Assembly: GCA_024305105.1 (NCBI GenBank)
Contig: JAMWZA010000045.1
Location: 1 to 34,649 of the forward strand
Direction: 5' to 3'
Source of the DNA: Marinoscillum sp.
Lineage (GTDB): Bacteria; Bacteroidota; Bacteroidia; Cytophagales; Cyclobacteriaceae
DNA: 34,649 nucleotides
In this document: piece after piece, positions 23,780 through 32,279 of the stretch
Position numbering within the stretch: the first letter of the stretch is position 1
Layout: each line of letters starts with the position of its first letter
Program-made: the position numbers and the translations under genes
Notes under the pieces: generated by a model
The model's input: the letters and a program-made list of their open reading frames with translations, nothing else
Database searches by the model: none
What the model was told of the DNA's origin: nothing

Positions 23780-25681
23780 TTACGAATAAAGATACTCAAA
23801 TGCACTGTGGTACAAATCGCGGCTTTGCAAATTCTGAATGAGCTCATCAAAAAAGCCATTTGCACTCAAAGTAGCTGAATCCCCGACCATCACCAGCAAA
23901 TGCCGCGCTCGGGTCATGGCCACATTCATCCGGCGTTTGTCAGCCAGAAAACCGATTTCACCGTTGGGATTTGACCTAACCAATGATATCAGCATGATGT
24001 CTCGTTCCTGCCCTTGAAATGCATCTACAGAATTAATGGTGATTTTCTTAAGCACCTCCGCTGGTAAATCAAGGTCAACAATATACTTTCGCAACAACTC
24101 AGACTGTGCCCGGTAAGGAGCAATAATTCCCACTGTCGGCACCATAGTTTCTCTAGAACCCACATCATCTAGAATCTCCTTTAGCCGATCTAAAACAAAC
24201 CGTCCCTCCTCTACATTGTAAGTAGACAGTGTCTCTGGATTCACCTTTTCATCAAACCCACAACCAGCCGTATCAATGAATTTCACCGCTCGGGGAAACA
24301 GTGGCTTTCGTTGTTTTATCACTTCTGCGCTGATCAGTTTCCCTTGATAAAACTGTTCATTGGAAAATGACATGATTGCGTCATGCATTCGGTACTGCAC
24401 CTCCAGCATAATGTCCGCATCCCAGACATCAATGGTCCTGCTAAAAATAGTCTCAGAAAGTCCCGCTTTTGCCGCTTCGATTGACTTGACCGTAGGTGGC
24501 AACTGCCAATGGTCTCCCGCTAAAATGACACGATTGCATTTCATTAATGGTACCCAGGAGGCAGGCTCCAGCGCTTGGGAAGCCTCATCGATAAACAACG
24601 TTTTAAACGTACGTCCTCTTAGGTAATTACTATTTGCTCCGATCAGTGTACAGGCAATTACCTGCGCTTTATTAAGCTCATCATGAATCATGTGATCCTC
24701 CAGAAGGTGAGCGTCTTCTTTAAGGTTTTTAGCCTCATTCAGCAACATCTTACGTTGCTCACGCTCAGCCCTGCCAAAATTGCGTTTGTATTTTCTTCCC
24801 AGATTTCGAAACTCCTCTGCCTTTTTTCTAAGATCTTTCAGCATCTTGGCATCATCGTGTTCACCCAGTCGGGCATCTATGGTACAAGACACTACTTCTT
24901 CGGTGACTCGAGCTGGGTGACCAATCCGTAATACCCGAATTCCCTGCTGGGTTAGTTTCTCCGCCAACAAATCCACGGCCGCATTACTAGCTGCTGCTAC
25001 CAGGACCTGTTTCTCCTCAGTCACGGTATCTTTTATGGCCTCTACCATCGTGGTAGTCTTACCAGTCCCCGGCGGGCCATGAACAAGCGCAATATCCTGA
25101 GCAGCACGAATAAACGACAAGGCCTTGTTTTGACTGTGGTTCAATCCGGGGTGATTTAAATCGTAAAGGCTACCAAACTGTGGTTCCGTTTTTCCCAGCA
25201 ATACCTTAACGAGCTCCTTCAGTCTACCTTCTCGCACACCTGCCATGGACCGCATGGTACGTTCCATCTCATCATAGGTGCTTTCGTCAAACAACAAGTT
25301 CACGCCCAGCTTTCCATCATCCAGCCAATCCGGAGCATCATCGCTGTTAAGAACTATGGTCATGTACTTTTCCGATACACGACTGATAATTCCAGATGCC
25401 GATAAATGACGCCTATCATCATTTAGGAAAAGGCTAGCCGAAGATCCAGCCTGAAAGTGGTGTCGCTCGTCCACAAGGGAAGTTCGCTCTACCTGAAGCA
25501 CCCACTTTTCACCGGTTCCAAGATAAGATCGACCCAGAACTACAGGATACCAGGTTACCCCTTCCTTTCGGCGATCCTCCAAAGACCTGTTTCTGATTTT
25601 ACTTTCGTATTGCTTGCGATCTTCTACACGCTCCTGCTTAAGTAATTGCAAGAGATGCAAAAAATGCTCTGAATGATCCAT
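23780..25681 (-). CDS. UPF1/IGHMBP2-like superfamily 1 helicase
   Basis: 633 residues. An N-terminal beta-rich domain (about 40-130) precedes the helicase core. Walker A is GPPGTGKTT at 202-210, Walker B is LFIDEASQALEPASW, and further SF1B motifs are AGDHWQLPPTV (III), EVQYRMHDAIMSFSN (IV), VDAFQGQERDIMLISLVRSN (V) and RRMNVAMTRARHLLVMVGD (VI). Relatives unwind RNA or DNA with 5'-3' polarity; the cellular role in Bacteroidota is not established. It starts 1 bp after the stop of the TerB-like gene, so the two form an operon. Confidence 0.93.
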   Translation of the reverse strand: MDHSEHFLHLLQLLKQERVEDRKQYESKIRNRSLEDRRKEGVTWYPVVLGRSYLGTGEKWVLQVERTSLVDERHHFQAGSSASLFLNDDRRHLSASGIISRVSEKYMTIVLNSDDAPDWLDDGKLGVNLLFDESTYDEMERTMRSMAGVREGRLKELVKVLLGKTEPQFGSLYDLNHPGLNHSQNKALSFIRAAQDIALVHGPPGTGKTTTMVEAIKDTVTEEKQVLVAAASNAAVDLLAEKLTQQGIRVLRIGHPARVTEEVVSCTIDARLGEHDDAKMLKDLRKKAEEFRNLGRKYKRNFGRAEREQRKMLLNEAKNLKEDAHLLEDHMIHDELNKAQVIACTLIGANSNYLRGRTFKTLFIDEASQALEPASWVPLMKCNRVILAGDHWQLPPTVKSIEAAKAGLSETIFSRTIDVWDADIMLEVQYRMHDAIMSFSNEQFYQGKLISAEVIKQRKPLFPRAVKFIDTAGCGFDEKVNPETLSTYNVEEGRFVLDRLKEILDDVGSRETMVPTVGIIAPYRAQSELLRKYIVDLDLPAEVLKKITINSVDAFQGQERDIMLISLVRSNPNGEIGFLADKRRMNVAMTRARHLLVMVGDSATLSANGFFDELIQNLQSRDLYHSAFEYLYS

Positions 25682-25682
25682 A

Positions 25683-26078
25683 CTATTTCTTGAGGTATTT
25701 CTGAATAGTGGTTTTCAGCGTCGCTTTATCAGCTGAAATATCAGGGTCGCTGTAGATTTTGAGCATCAATTCAATCAACACTTCTTCAGCATACCCGATA
25801 TTGCTTGCTATTCGTGCACAGAACTGAATCTCTTCTTTATAGAGTCTTCCATCTATTTTCATCAGCTGAACAGCATTGTAGATGAATTCATACTTCTCAT
25901 CATCTGTGAGATTACTCAAATCCTCCACCAGATTGGGATCTTCGAAGCACGCACTAATCTCGTCCTGAGACATGCCGTTCTTCGCGCCAATCTGCTTGAT
26001 TAAGTCTATTTCGTCTTGAACAACCACACCATCAACCTTAGCCAACTGTACGAGCAGGTTTAATTGTGTGCGGGCCAT
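25683..26078 (-). CDS. TerB-like protein
   Basis: 131 residues with the TerB-like all-helical fold. Two acidic metal-site-like motifs are visible, LAKVDGVVVQDEIDLIKQI (about 12-30) and LMKIDGRLYKEEIQFCARI (about 92-110), in the spacing seen in TerB/DjlA N-terminal domains. It has no signal peptide. It is the first gene of a pair with the UPF1-like helicase (1-bp gap), suggesting a joint role. Tellurite resistance itself is not implied. The region upstream contains a 17-bp palindrome shared with the divergent acpH gene. Confidence 0.85.
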   Translation of the reverse strand: MARTQLNLLVQLAKVDGVVVQDEIDLIKQIGAKNGMSQDEISACFEDPNLVEDLSNLTDDEKYEFIYNAVQLMKIDGRLYKEEIQFCARIASNIGYAEEVLIELMLKIYSDPDISADKATLKTTIQKYLKK

Positions 26079-26160
26079 ATTTGTAGATCCTGAAGCGATG
26101 GTTAAAGGCTTTTTGCGGTAGTTTGGAAATAATTTTTAAACTTAATGCAAATTACAAGAT

Positions 26161-26177
26161 GAACAAAATTTTTGTTC
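26161..26177. promoter_or_regulatory. Perfect 17-bp palindrome between divergent genes
   Basis: GAACAAAA, a central T, and TTTTGTTC form a perfect dyad in the 121-bp gap between the TerB-like and acpH genes, 23 bp before the latter's ATG. The position between divergent starts fits an operator better than a terminator. The dyad also offers a TTTG box on each strand. Confidence 0.45.
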
Positions 26178-26199
26178 TGGTGTAGTAAAGATCAATTGA

Positions 26200-26784
26200 A
26201 TGAATTTCTTAGCCCACATATACCTCTCATTTGAAAACCCGAAGATTCTCGTCGGCAATTTTATTGGGGATTTCGTCAAAGGCAAAAAGCTGGAATTATA
26301 TGATGATGAAATTCAAAAGGGAATCCTACTTCACCGCGAGATCGATGACTATACAGACAGTCACCCAATAGTGCTCGAAACGAAAAAAAGATTGAGACCC
26401 AATTACCATCATTATGCTCCGGTCATTTCAGATGTCTATTACGATCATTTTCTGGCTTCTCTTTGGAGCAACTATCATAAGACACCATTAATCGAATACA
26501 CCAACTGGACATATAACCTTCTGAAAGAACAGAATACCATCATTCCAAAAAACGCAGCGCACCTCCTTTCATACATGGCCCGTGACAACTGGCTGTACAA
26601 TTATCAGTTTATTGAGGGCATAGATCGTGCACTAACTGGCATGTCTAAAAGGACTCCATTTGATTCCAAAATGGAAAAAGCAAGCATCGACTTAAAACAG
26701 GACTATGAGGCGTATAAAGAGGAATTCGTTAGTTTTTTTCCTGAATTGATTGCACATTGCCGCCAGAAGTTGGACACTTTATGA
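26200..26784 (+). CDS. acpH: Acyl-carrier-protein phosphodiesterase
   Basis: 194 residues, the size of E. coli AcpH (193). It begins MNFLAHIYLSFENPKILVGNFIGDFVKGKK, then GILLHREIDDYTDSHP and PVISDVYYDHFLASLW, which carry the H/D metal-binding pattern of the HD-like AcpH family. AcpH removes the phosphopantetheine group from holo-ACP, giving apo-ACP in the cytosol, with Mn2+ or similar. Its stop overlaps the start of crcB by 4 bp (ATGA), so the two genes are coupled, without an obvious functional link. Confidence 0.88.
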   Translation: MNFLAHIYLSFENPKILVGNFIGDFVKGKKLELYDDEIQKGILLHREIDDYTDSHPIVLETKKRLRPNYHHYAPVISDVYYDHFLASLWSNYHKTPLIEYTNWTYNLLKEQNTIIPKNAAHLLSYMARDNWLYNYQFIEGIDRALTGMSKRTPFDSKMEKASIDLKQDYEAYKEEFVSFFPELIAHCRQKLDTL

Positions 26785-27155
26785 AAGAAATATTGTACGT
26801 GGCATTGGGTGGTTCTTTGGGGAGCACAGGCAGGTATTTAGTTGGTTTAGCATTTGCCGAGCATACCAGCAGCTCCTTTCCATTGGCTACATTATCTGTC
26901 AATCTCATTGGCAGTCTACTGATTGGCATTCTCAGCGCTTTTATCATCAAATGGAACAATGATGCAGTTAATTTCATCCTTATAACTGGTTTTTGCGGTG
27001 GCTTCACCACTTTCTCAACCTTTTCCCTGGATGGCCTTAAACTAATCCAGCGAGCCGAATATGCCTCATTCTTTTCGTATGCCAGCCTGAGTATCGTTGG
27101 TGGGTTAGTCGCCTGTGCTTTGGGGTTCTGGTTGGCCAACAAAATCATCCATTGA
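26781..27155 (+). CDS. crcB: Fluoride ion channel CrcB/Fluc
   Basis: 124 residues from the ATG at 26781 (an earlier in-frame ATG at 26757 lies inside acpH). Four membrane helices and the CrcB motifs are present: ALGGSLGSTGRYLVG, PLATLSVNLIGSLLIGIL with the pore asparagine, and ITGFCGGFTTFSTFSLDGL with the Phe/Thr/Ser track. The protein forms antiparallel dimers in the inner membrane and exports fluoride. No fluoride riboswitch is visible upstream, and the gene relies on the acpH transcript. Confidence 0.93.
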   Translation: MKEILYVALGGSLGSTGRYLVGLAFAEHTSSSFPLATLSVNLIGSLLIGILSAFIIKWNNDAVNFILITGFCGGFTTFSTFSLDGLKLIQRAEYASFFSYASLSIVGGLVACALGFWLANKIIH

Positions 27156-27204
27156 AAACAATATGGTAGGCTAATCGCGTTTAATAGCTGTAAATGCAAA
27201 TGTC

Positions 27205-28371
27205 ATGCATAACCACTACGACACGCTAGGCATCAGTGATAGTGCCTCGCAGCAAGAAATAAAAACAGCCTTTAAAAAACTAGCTGTCCAGTTCCATCCG
27301 GATAAACACGGTGGAAACGATCAGATGGAGGAACGTTTTAAGCAAATAAATGAAGCTTATCAAACGCTCTCCAATCCGTATGAAAAAGCGCGGTATGACC
27401 TGCAAAGACAATTTGGCCACAGATCCACCTATACTTCACCACAACCTCGCTATTACCAGCAAAATGGCCCAAGAAAACCGTATGTTGAACCAAGAATTAA
27501 TTGGCGAGAAAACTGGATAGCGACAGGATATGCGTTCGCCTTTACGATCGTTGTAGCCATTTTGGTCATGAGTGCAATTGGCATAAAACGTTATTTTGAC
27601 ACCAAAACACTACAAGAAAAATTAGCTCATCGCCGAGCGGCCTTCGAAGAAATTCAAGCTGACTATCAGGAGGGCAAAGTAGAGGCAGCGCTCATTCATT
27701 TAAATGATCTGGGCATCTTTAGAACCGATGAACAAGACATGCGCGAGTTTAAGGAACACCTGTACATTGAGTTTTTGGATAAGGCCGAACGGCAATTTAG
27801 AGCGCACAATTTTTCAGAAGCCATTCACTATTACGAACTGATTATCGATTACGGACCCCGTACTACCCAGATCTTACATGAACATTTGGCCCAGAGCTAC
27901 AACGCCAATCAGCAAATTCAAAAAGCCATTTCTAAATACAGCGAGCTCATTCTAAACAATTACCATCCATTAGAATCCTATCTAGCACTCGCTCAAATAT
28001 TTGATAAAACACTCCAGCAACCAGAGGAAGCTATTAAGTATTATGAACTCGCCAGCAAAAGAGCTATCGCGTCTTACAAGAGTATTTTTGGAGATGCGTA
28101 TCCTTTGGTTATCAGTGGGCAATCAGTGCCCGACGAACACTACTACCTATACACAGGTCTTGCCGACGCTTACCTGAAGACAGGAAACCCTGATAGAGCA
28201 CTAAAAGCCATCAAATGGAATGTGAGCATGTGGCCAGATAGCTCCGCGAACTACGTGACAGCCGCTCAGGCCTTCTATGAAACAGGTAAACAAAGAAGGG
28301 CTTGTAATGCGCTAGCTATTGCAAGAAGACTGGGGTACGAAGAGAGGTTAAATATTGGGTGCGGCTTTTAA
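27205..28371 (+). CDS. Membrane-anchored DnaJ-domain protein with TPR repeats
   Basis: 388 residues. J domain at 1-68 with the HPD triad at 31-33 (VQFHPDKHGG), then a linker rich in Tyr, Pro and Gln, one membrane helix at about 105-126, and a C-terminal tail of TPR-like helical pairs (ADYQEGKVEAALIHLNDLG, AERQFRAHNFSEAIHYYELI, SYNANQQIQKAISKYSELIL, EEAIKYYELASKRA, DAYLKTGNPDRALKAIKWN). The J domain should face the cytosol and stimulate DnaK, with the TPRs outside in the periplasm (topology inferred). There is no Gly/Phe region or zinc finger, so it is a class III J protein. It starts 49 bp after crcB and ends 2 bp from the convergent exporter gene. Confidence 0.88.
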   Translation: MHNHYDTLGISDSASQQEIKTAFKKLAVQFHPDKHGGNDQMEERFKQINEAYQTLSNPYEKARYDLQRQFGHRSTYTSPQPRYYQQNGPRKPYVEPRINWRENWIATGYAFAFTIVVAILVMSAIGIKRYFDTKTLQEKLAHRRAAFEEIQADYQEGKVEAALIHLNDLGIFRTDEQDMREFKEHLYIEFLDKAERQFRAHNFSEAIHYYELIIDYGPRTTQILHEHLAQSYNANQQIQKAISKYSELILNNYHPLESYLALAQIFDKTLQQPEEAIKYYELASKRAIASYKSIFGDAYPLVISGQSVPDEHYYLYTGLADAYLKTGNPDRALKAIKWNVSMWPDSSANYVTAAQAFYETGKQRRACNALAIARRLGYEERLNIGCGF

Positions 28372-28373
28372 AC

Positions 28374-30547
28374 TTAAGCAAGTATTTTCAGATCGTTCAT
28401 TTCTTGACTAAACAGGTTTTTAGAAAGAATTAAATCCTTAGGTGAACCTTCACATTCAATCTCTCCATTTTTTAAAATATAAATATAATCTGCTTTAGAG
28501 GCTGTTTTAATTCGATGTGTGACGAACAGAGTTCCCATCTCACTCTTTAAAGAGTTTATTAGATTAAGAACAAAATGTTCCGTATTTCGGTCCATAGCGG
28601 AGGTAGCCTCATCCATCAAAAAAAATTGTGGTTTGGAATACAGCGCTCGAGCTAGTGCTACTAGTTGTCGTTGACCTCCTGAAATATTCGCTCCTTCCTC
28701 ACCGAGTAAAGTCATATACCCTTGAGGAAACTTTTTAAAATACTCTCCAAAACCCGTTGATTCACACCATTGTACTAGATGCTCATATTCATTAGGATTT
28801 TCGGAAAGTGCAATATTGAAGAGCAAGTAATTATTGAAGAGCTTCGTATCCTGAGATACTACGGCGATTTGATTCCGATAGTGTTCTAAGTTCAATTCAT
28901 TAACATCCTTATCACCCAAAAGAATAGTACCATTTCTCACAGGATAAAACCGCTGAATGAGTTGAATAATGGTGCTTTTCCCTTCTCCACTTTCACCAAG
29001 TAATGCGACAATTTTACCTTTATGGATACTTAGATCTATACCTTTGATTAAATCCAATGACCCTGGGTAATTGAAGCTTACATTTTTAAGCGAAAGCCCT
29101 TTAAATTCTAGATCTCCAGTTTCAGTTCCTTCAACATTTTCCGGTTCAACATTAGCAAACTCCTGCATTCTTTCGAATGCCACTTTTGCCTCCTGAAACT
29201 GAATATTGAAAATGATTACTTTTGTAAGTGACGGTCCTATACTTCCTGAAAGACCTACAACAGCCATTAGCTCACCTAATGCCAGAGCCTCTTCAAAATA
29301 TAAATACGATGAAAACCCATGACGGCTAAAGTCATCAGTACCATCACAATTTCAATGGCTGAAGAAAACCTCACCTGGATTTTACCAAGATCAAAAATGC
29401 TTTGTTGGAATCTCTCGTAAAAACTAAGCGTTATTCGTTCAAATAAATTGAGTTTTGAATGAGATTTAATTTCACTAATTCCGTTTATTGTATCGATATA
29501 GTTGCTCTCATTTAGCCCATAAGAAGCCATTACCACCTTCTGCTTTTCTTGGACTGGACGACTAAATTGAGCATTCAGAATCAAATATATTGGAACCATT
29601 GCGAGCACCAAAGCTCCCATCTGCCAACTGTATAGAAATACCGCCACTATTGAGGTGAGCACTACCAAAACTTCAATAATCAAATTACCAACAAGAGCGC
29701 TTACAGTGGTTTGAATTCTTCGGGTGTCATTCATCCGAGCAATCATTTCTCCTGATTTTTTCGAATCGAAAAATGATTTTGGCAATCGAATTAATGACCC
29801 AAAAAAGTATTGAATCATTCGGTTATTGAAATCTTTGCTCTGTGTGAGCAAAAAAGACCCTCGAATGAAACTCAAGCCTACTTTGAACATCAGAATAATT
29901 CCGAATAAAGAAACTCCTACAATCAGCTTACTCAATTCCTTCTGAGGCAAGATCACATCGATCAACTTTTGGGTAAAAATTGCTGACGAAAGGTTAAAAA
30001 CAGCAATTAAAAGTCCTAAGAATAATGCAGCCAGAAGGATATTGAAATCTTCCTCAATCCATTTCTTTACCCATTTAAAAGAATCAGCCCTTTGGTCAAC
30101 GATCTGGAAACTGTCATTAATAGAGAGCTTCAATAAGGCTTTTGTCTTCCATACATGCTCCAGTTTTACCTCATCCCACAGTTCAATACCAGCTCCAGGT
30201 TCACCTATAATAAGTTGGCCCTTTTTGTTGAAACCATAAAAAACCACATAATGCTGAAGTCTATTATCTAGAACCACATGTAGAATAGCTGGTTCATCTA
30301 ATTCTTTAAGATTTTCAACCGATTCCGCTTCCAATCCCTTGGCATCAAAACCGAGCTGACTTGCTGCTTGATATAATCCAAGAATGGTAGTCCCGGTTTT
30401 GGTTGTGCCACTCTTTTGACGAATAATATCAACAGAGGTATCACCTTGATGGAACCTGATTACAGATAACAGGCACGCAACACCACAGTCGGACTGCCCT
30501 TGTTGTCTGATAAATGTCTTATTTAATTCCTTTAAGCTAGTGTTCAT
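28374..30547 (-). pseudogene. C39 peptidase-containing ABC exporter, frameshifted
   Basis: Two adjacent minus-strand frames form one exporter. The first (30547-29276) has the C39 peptidase with Cys21 in GQSDCGVACLL and His99 in HYVVFYGF (the usual following Asp is Glu116, IGEPGAG), then a membrane domain with about five helices. It ends in an off-frame tail (FHRIYILKRLWH). The second (from about 29315 to 28374) has the rest of the membrane domain and the ATPase: Walker A GESGEGKST, signature ISGGQRQ, Walker B FFLMDEATSAMD, H-loop VTHR. Adding one base to the four-A run at 29312-29315 restores GFSSYLYFEEALALGELMAV and a 724-residue protein of family length. All catalytic motifs survive, so this is a fresh frameshift, a sequencing error or a programmed slip. 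It would cut the leader of the GG peptide and export it. The start overlaps the thioredoxin-like gene by 11 bp. Confidence 0.88.
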
Positions 30548-31043
30548 CAGTAAGAGATTTCAGAATTAAATCAACCCGAGTCTCACCTCGATAGTGCTTA
30601 GCTAATTGGTTATCTTTAAAAACCAGTAATTGTGGTGTAGAGGTGGAACCTAGTGATTTTTCAATCAACTCTGGAGCTTTCTCAAAAGCAATGAAATCAT
30701 CTTGGTCAAAGCCAACTCTTGTCAGGTAACTAATCAGGGAATCTTGTGGTTCTATGCTAATGAAAATGATATTAGTATTCACCAAAGAGTCTTTTTGGTG
30801 GTGTAGTGCCTCTACCTGCCACTGGCAATGTTCGCATTCGCTGTTAATGACAAGAACTAGCGTTGGATCTAAATAGCGAATAGCGGAAATCTCTAGGGAT
30901 TCTGAGAGTTTGGTCAGAGTTGAGGTTATACGCCCAACTTTATTATTCTGCTCTCTCTTTTCATGGAGCGATCGCGTGAATAAAAGAATAGAAGCAACAA
31001 TTGATGTCAAAAAAAAGGCTCCTGCCAATACTTTTCTAGACAT
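30537..31043 (-). CDS. Membrane-anchored thioredoxin-like protein (CxxC)
   Basis: 168 residues. An N-terminal helix (about 5-23) anchors a thioredoxin-like domain facing the periplasm. The redox motif is CEHC at 70-73 in LVLVINSECEHCQWQVEAL, with the cis-proline region GSTSTPQLLVFKDNQLAKHY about 65 residues later. The domain resembles TlpA/bacteriocin-transport-accessory thioredoxins. It lies between the membrane protein (1-bp overlap) and the C39 exporter (11-bp overlap), so it belongs to the peptide-export unit. It may form or reduce the disulfide of the exported peptide, whose mature part has two cysteines (inference). Confidence 0.82.
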   Translation of the reverse strand: MSRKVLAGAFFLTSIVASILLFTRSLHEKREQNNKVGRITSTLTKLSESLEISAIRYLDPTLVLVINSECEHCQWQVEALHHQKDSLVNTNIIFISIEPQDSLISYLTRVGFDQDDFIAFEKAPELIEKSLGSTSTPQLLVFKDNQLAKHYRGETRVDLILKSLTDEH

Positions 31044-31672
31044 TAGGTTGAAAAATTCAATGTTAAGAAACTCACGAAGACGATCCAGATCACTAAGCCT
31101 GATCCATACACGGGAATAGTAAACTTCAATGCCTCAGCATAGTCTTGTTTGATCAGGTTTCTTACCCCAAAACCTAATACGAGAAGATAAATTAACTCAA
31201 AGAGGTTAATGCTTTGTAAGGGGTATACCCACCAGGGCTCCAACCGCTCTATGTCAAACAGGTTAACCAGAGAAAGTGGAGTGAAATAACTCAATTCAGC
31301 AAGGGTAAAATCTGTATGGATCAACCCAAACCAGACGACTTTGATCAATGCAGGAATAAGGAATACAAACTCAGAGACTATTACTAGATGGAAAATTTTC
31401 TTAAAGGAAGTTTTGTAGCCAAAAAAAATAATGCCGACTAAAATCCATATTGATAGTACAGAAAACTTGATCAGATAAATGACCGGAAGAAGCACATAGC
31501 CAACCCAAGACCATCTCGTTTGAAAGTCAATTAAGCCTACTATCCTTTCATAAGACATCTGATTACCATAAAACTCATAATAATGATTATCCGTAATAAT
31601 GAATTGTTCCATAATAGTCGAAAAAACTAAAAGACATAGAACCATTAAAAGAAATAAGGATGATTTTTTCAT
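31043..31672 (-). CDS. Polytopic membrane protein in the peptide-export operon
   Basis: 209 residues with about five hydrophobic segments (6-22, 54-70, 72-85, 95-113, 160-172, and a last one near 185-205). Not recognised as a named family. There is a periplasmic-looking stretch between the first two segments (TDNHYYEFYGNQMSYERIVGL) and another at FDIERLEPWWVYPLQ. It directly precedes the thioredoxin-like gene with a 1-bp overlap. Candidate roles are immunity protein or an electron-transfer partner for the thioredoxin-like protein; no conserved cysteine pair is visible, which favours immunity or a structural role (inference). A perfect 16-bp palindrome abuts its start codon. Confidence 0.72.
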   Translation of the reverse strand: MKKSSLFLLMVLCLLVFSTIMEQFIITDNHYYEFYGNQMSYERIVGLIDFQTRWSWVGYVLLPVIYLIKFSVLSIWILVGIIFFGYKTSFKKIFHLVIVSEFVFLIPALIKVVWFGLIHTDFTLAELSYFTPLSLVNLFDIERLEPWWVYPLQSINLFELIYLLVLGFGVRNLIKQDYAEALKFTIPVYGSGLVIWIVFVSFLTLNFST

Positions 31673-31687
31673 GGTATTATAATACCA
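31672..31687. promoter_or_regulatory. Perfect 16-bp palindrome abutting a start codon
   Basis: TGGTATTATAATACCA is fully self-complementary and shares its first base with the start codon at 31670-31672. It could be an operator controlling the three distal export genes or a hairpin that limits their translation. Confidence 0.45.
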
Positions 31688-31770
31688 GTTGTTATAAATA
31701 ATGGGGTTTCAATAATTATATAGTTCGAAATTTTTATATCACAAAATTTGATTAACTAAAACCTTGGTGA

Positions 31771-32211
31771 TTATTCCACTTTACTATCCTTGTAGTACTT
31801 AGCAAAAGAATTTATAATTTGCTCTTTCTCATCTTTATCTACAATTAAAGTAATGTCATAGGTCTTGCCATCCGACACAATTCTAATATTGTTAGTCTTA
31901 ATCAGAATTTTCTTTATAGACATCCATTCAAGTGATATGCTTTTTTGAAAAACTCCTTGTCTAAAAATCAATTGACTAGACGTGAAAACTAGACGTGGTG
32001 AGAACCTGGAGACTAAACTAAACCGGATGATAGTTATAATTATCAATAAAAATCCTACAAATGACATTACTAATCCATGGTATAAATAACCCTCGGTAAA
32101 AAAGGAGTAATACAATCCAGTCGTTAGCAAAAGTATGGATGTTATATAAAACCCTATTCGTGTCTCACCTCTCTCTCTATATCCATCATTTCCAATTGCA
32201 AATCTCTCCAT
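31771..32211 (-). CDS. Small membrane protein with PH-like domain, candidate immunity protein
   Basis: 146 residues. Two membrane helices (about 20-38 and 43-66) are followed by a beta-rich cytosolic domain of about 75 residues (PRLVFTSSQLIFRQGVFQKS, then ISLEWMSIKKILIKTNNIRIVSDGKTYDITLIV), which resembles bacterial PH (bPH2-like) domains. It is the first gene downstream of the GG peptide precursor, past a hairpin. In class II bacteriocin loci a small membrane protein in that position is often the immunity factor; two-helix proteins with PH-like domains also occur as such. This role is inferred from position and size only. Confidence 0.68.
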   Translation of the reverse strand: MERFAIGNDGYRERGETRIGFYITSILLLTTGLYYSFFTEGYLYHGLVMSFVGFLLIIITIIRFSLVSRFSPRLVFTSSQLIFRQGVFQKSISLEWMSIKKILIKTNNIRIVSDGKTYDITLIVDKDEKEQIINSFAKYYKDSKVE

Positions 32212-32239
32212 ACTATTAAAATCAATTATATAAATAAAA

Positions 32240-32272
32240 CGCCTAAATCAGAAATTATCTCTGATTTAGACG
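32240..32272 (-). terminator. Hairpin and T-rich run downstream of the peptide precursor
   Basis: CTAAATCAGA (32243-32252) and TCTGATTTAG (32260-32269) are perfect 10-bp arms around a 7-nt loop, extended by two further pairs after one mismatch. On the minus strand CGTTTTATTTATA follows, a T-rich release stretch. The hairpin begins 8 bp past the precursor's stop codon. It should end most transcripts there and allow partial read-through to the export genes, giving excess precursor. Confidence 0.72.
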
Positions 32273-32279
32273 ATATCAA

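Noticed and set aside
26079-26199. A fluoride riboswitch before acpH-crcB
   Set aside because: The gap is short and does not show the conserved pseudoknot bases; only the palindrome stands out.
26729-27199. A 156-codon minus-strand ORF opposite crcB
   Set aside because: The plus strand encodes a clear CrcB; the antisense frame has no recognisable domain.
28374-29267. The ATPase fragment as a separate stand-alone ABC ATPase gene
   Set aside because: Its frame continues upstream into exporter sequence (ELMAVVGLSGSIGPSL) that fits exactly after a one-base correction, so it is the 3' part of the broken exporter.
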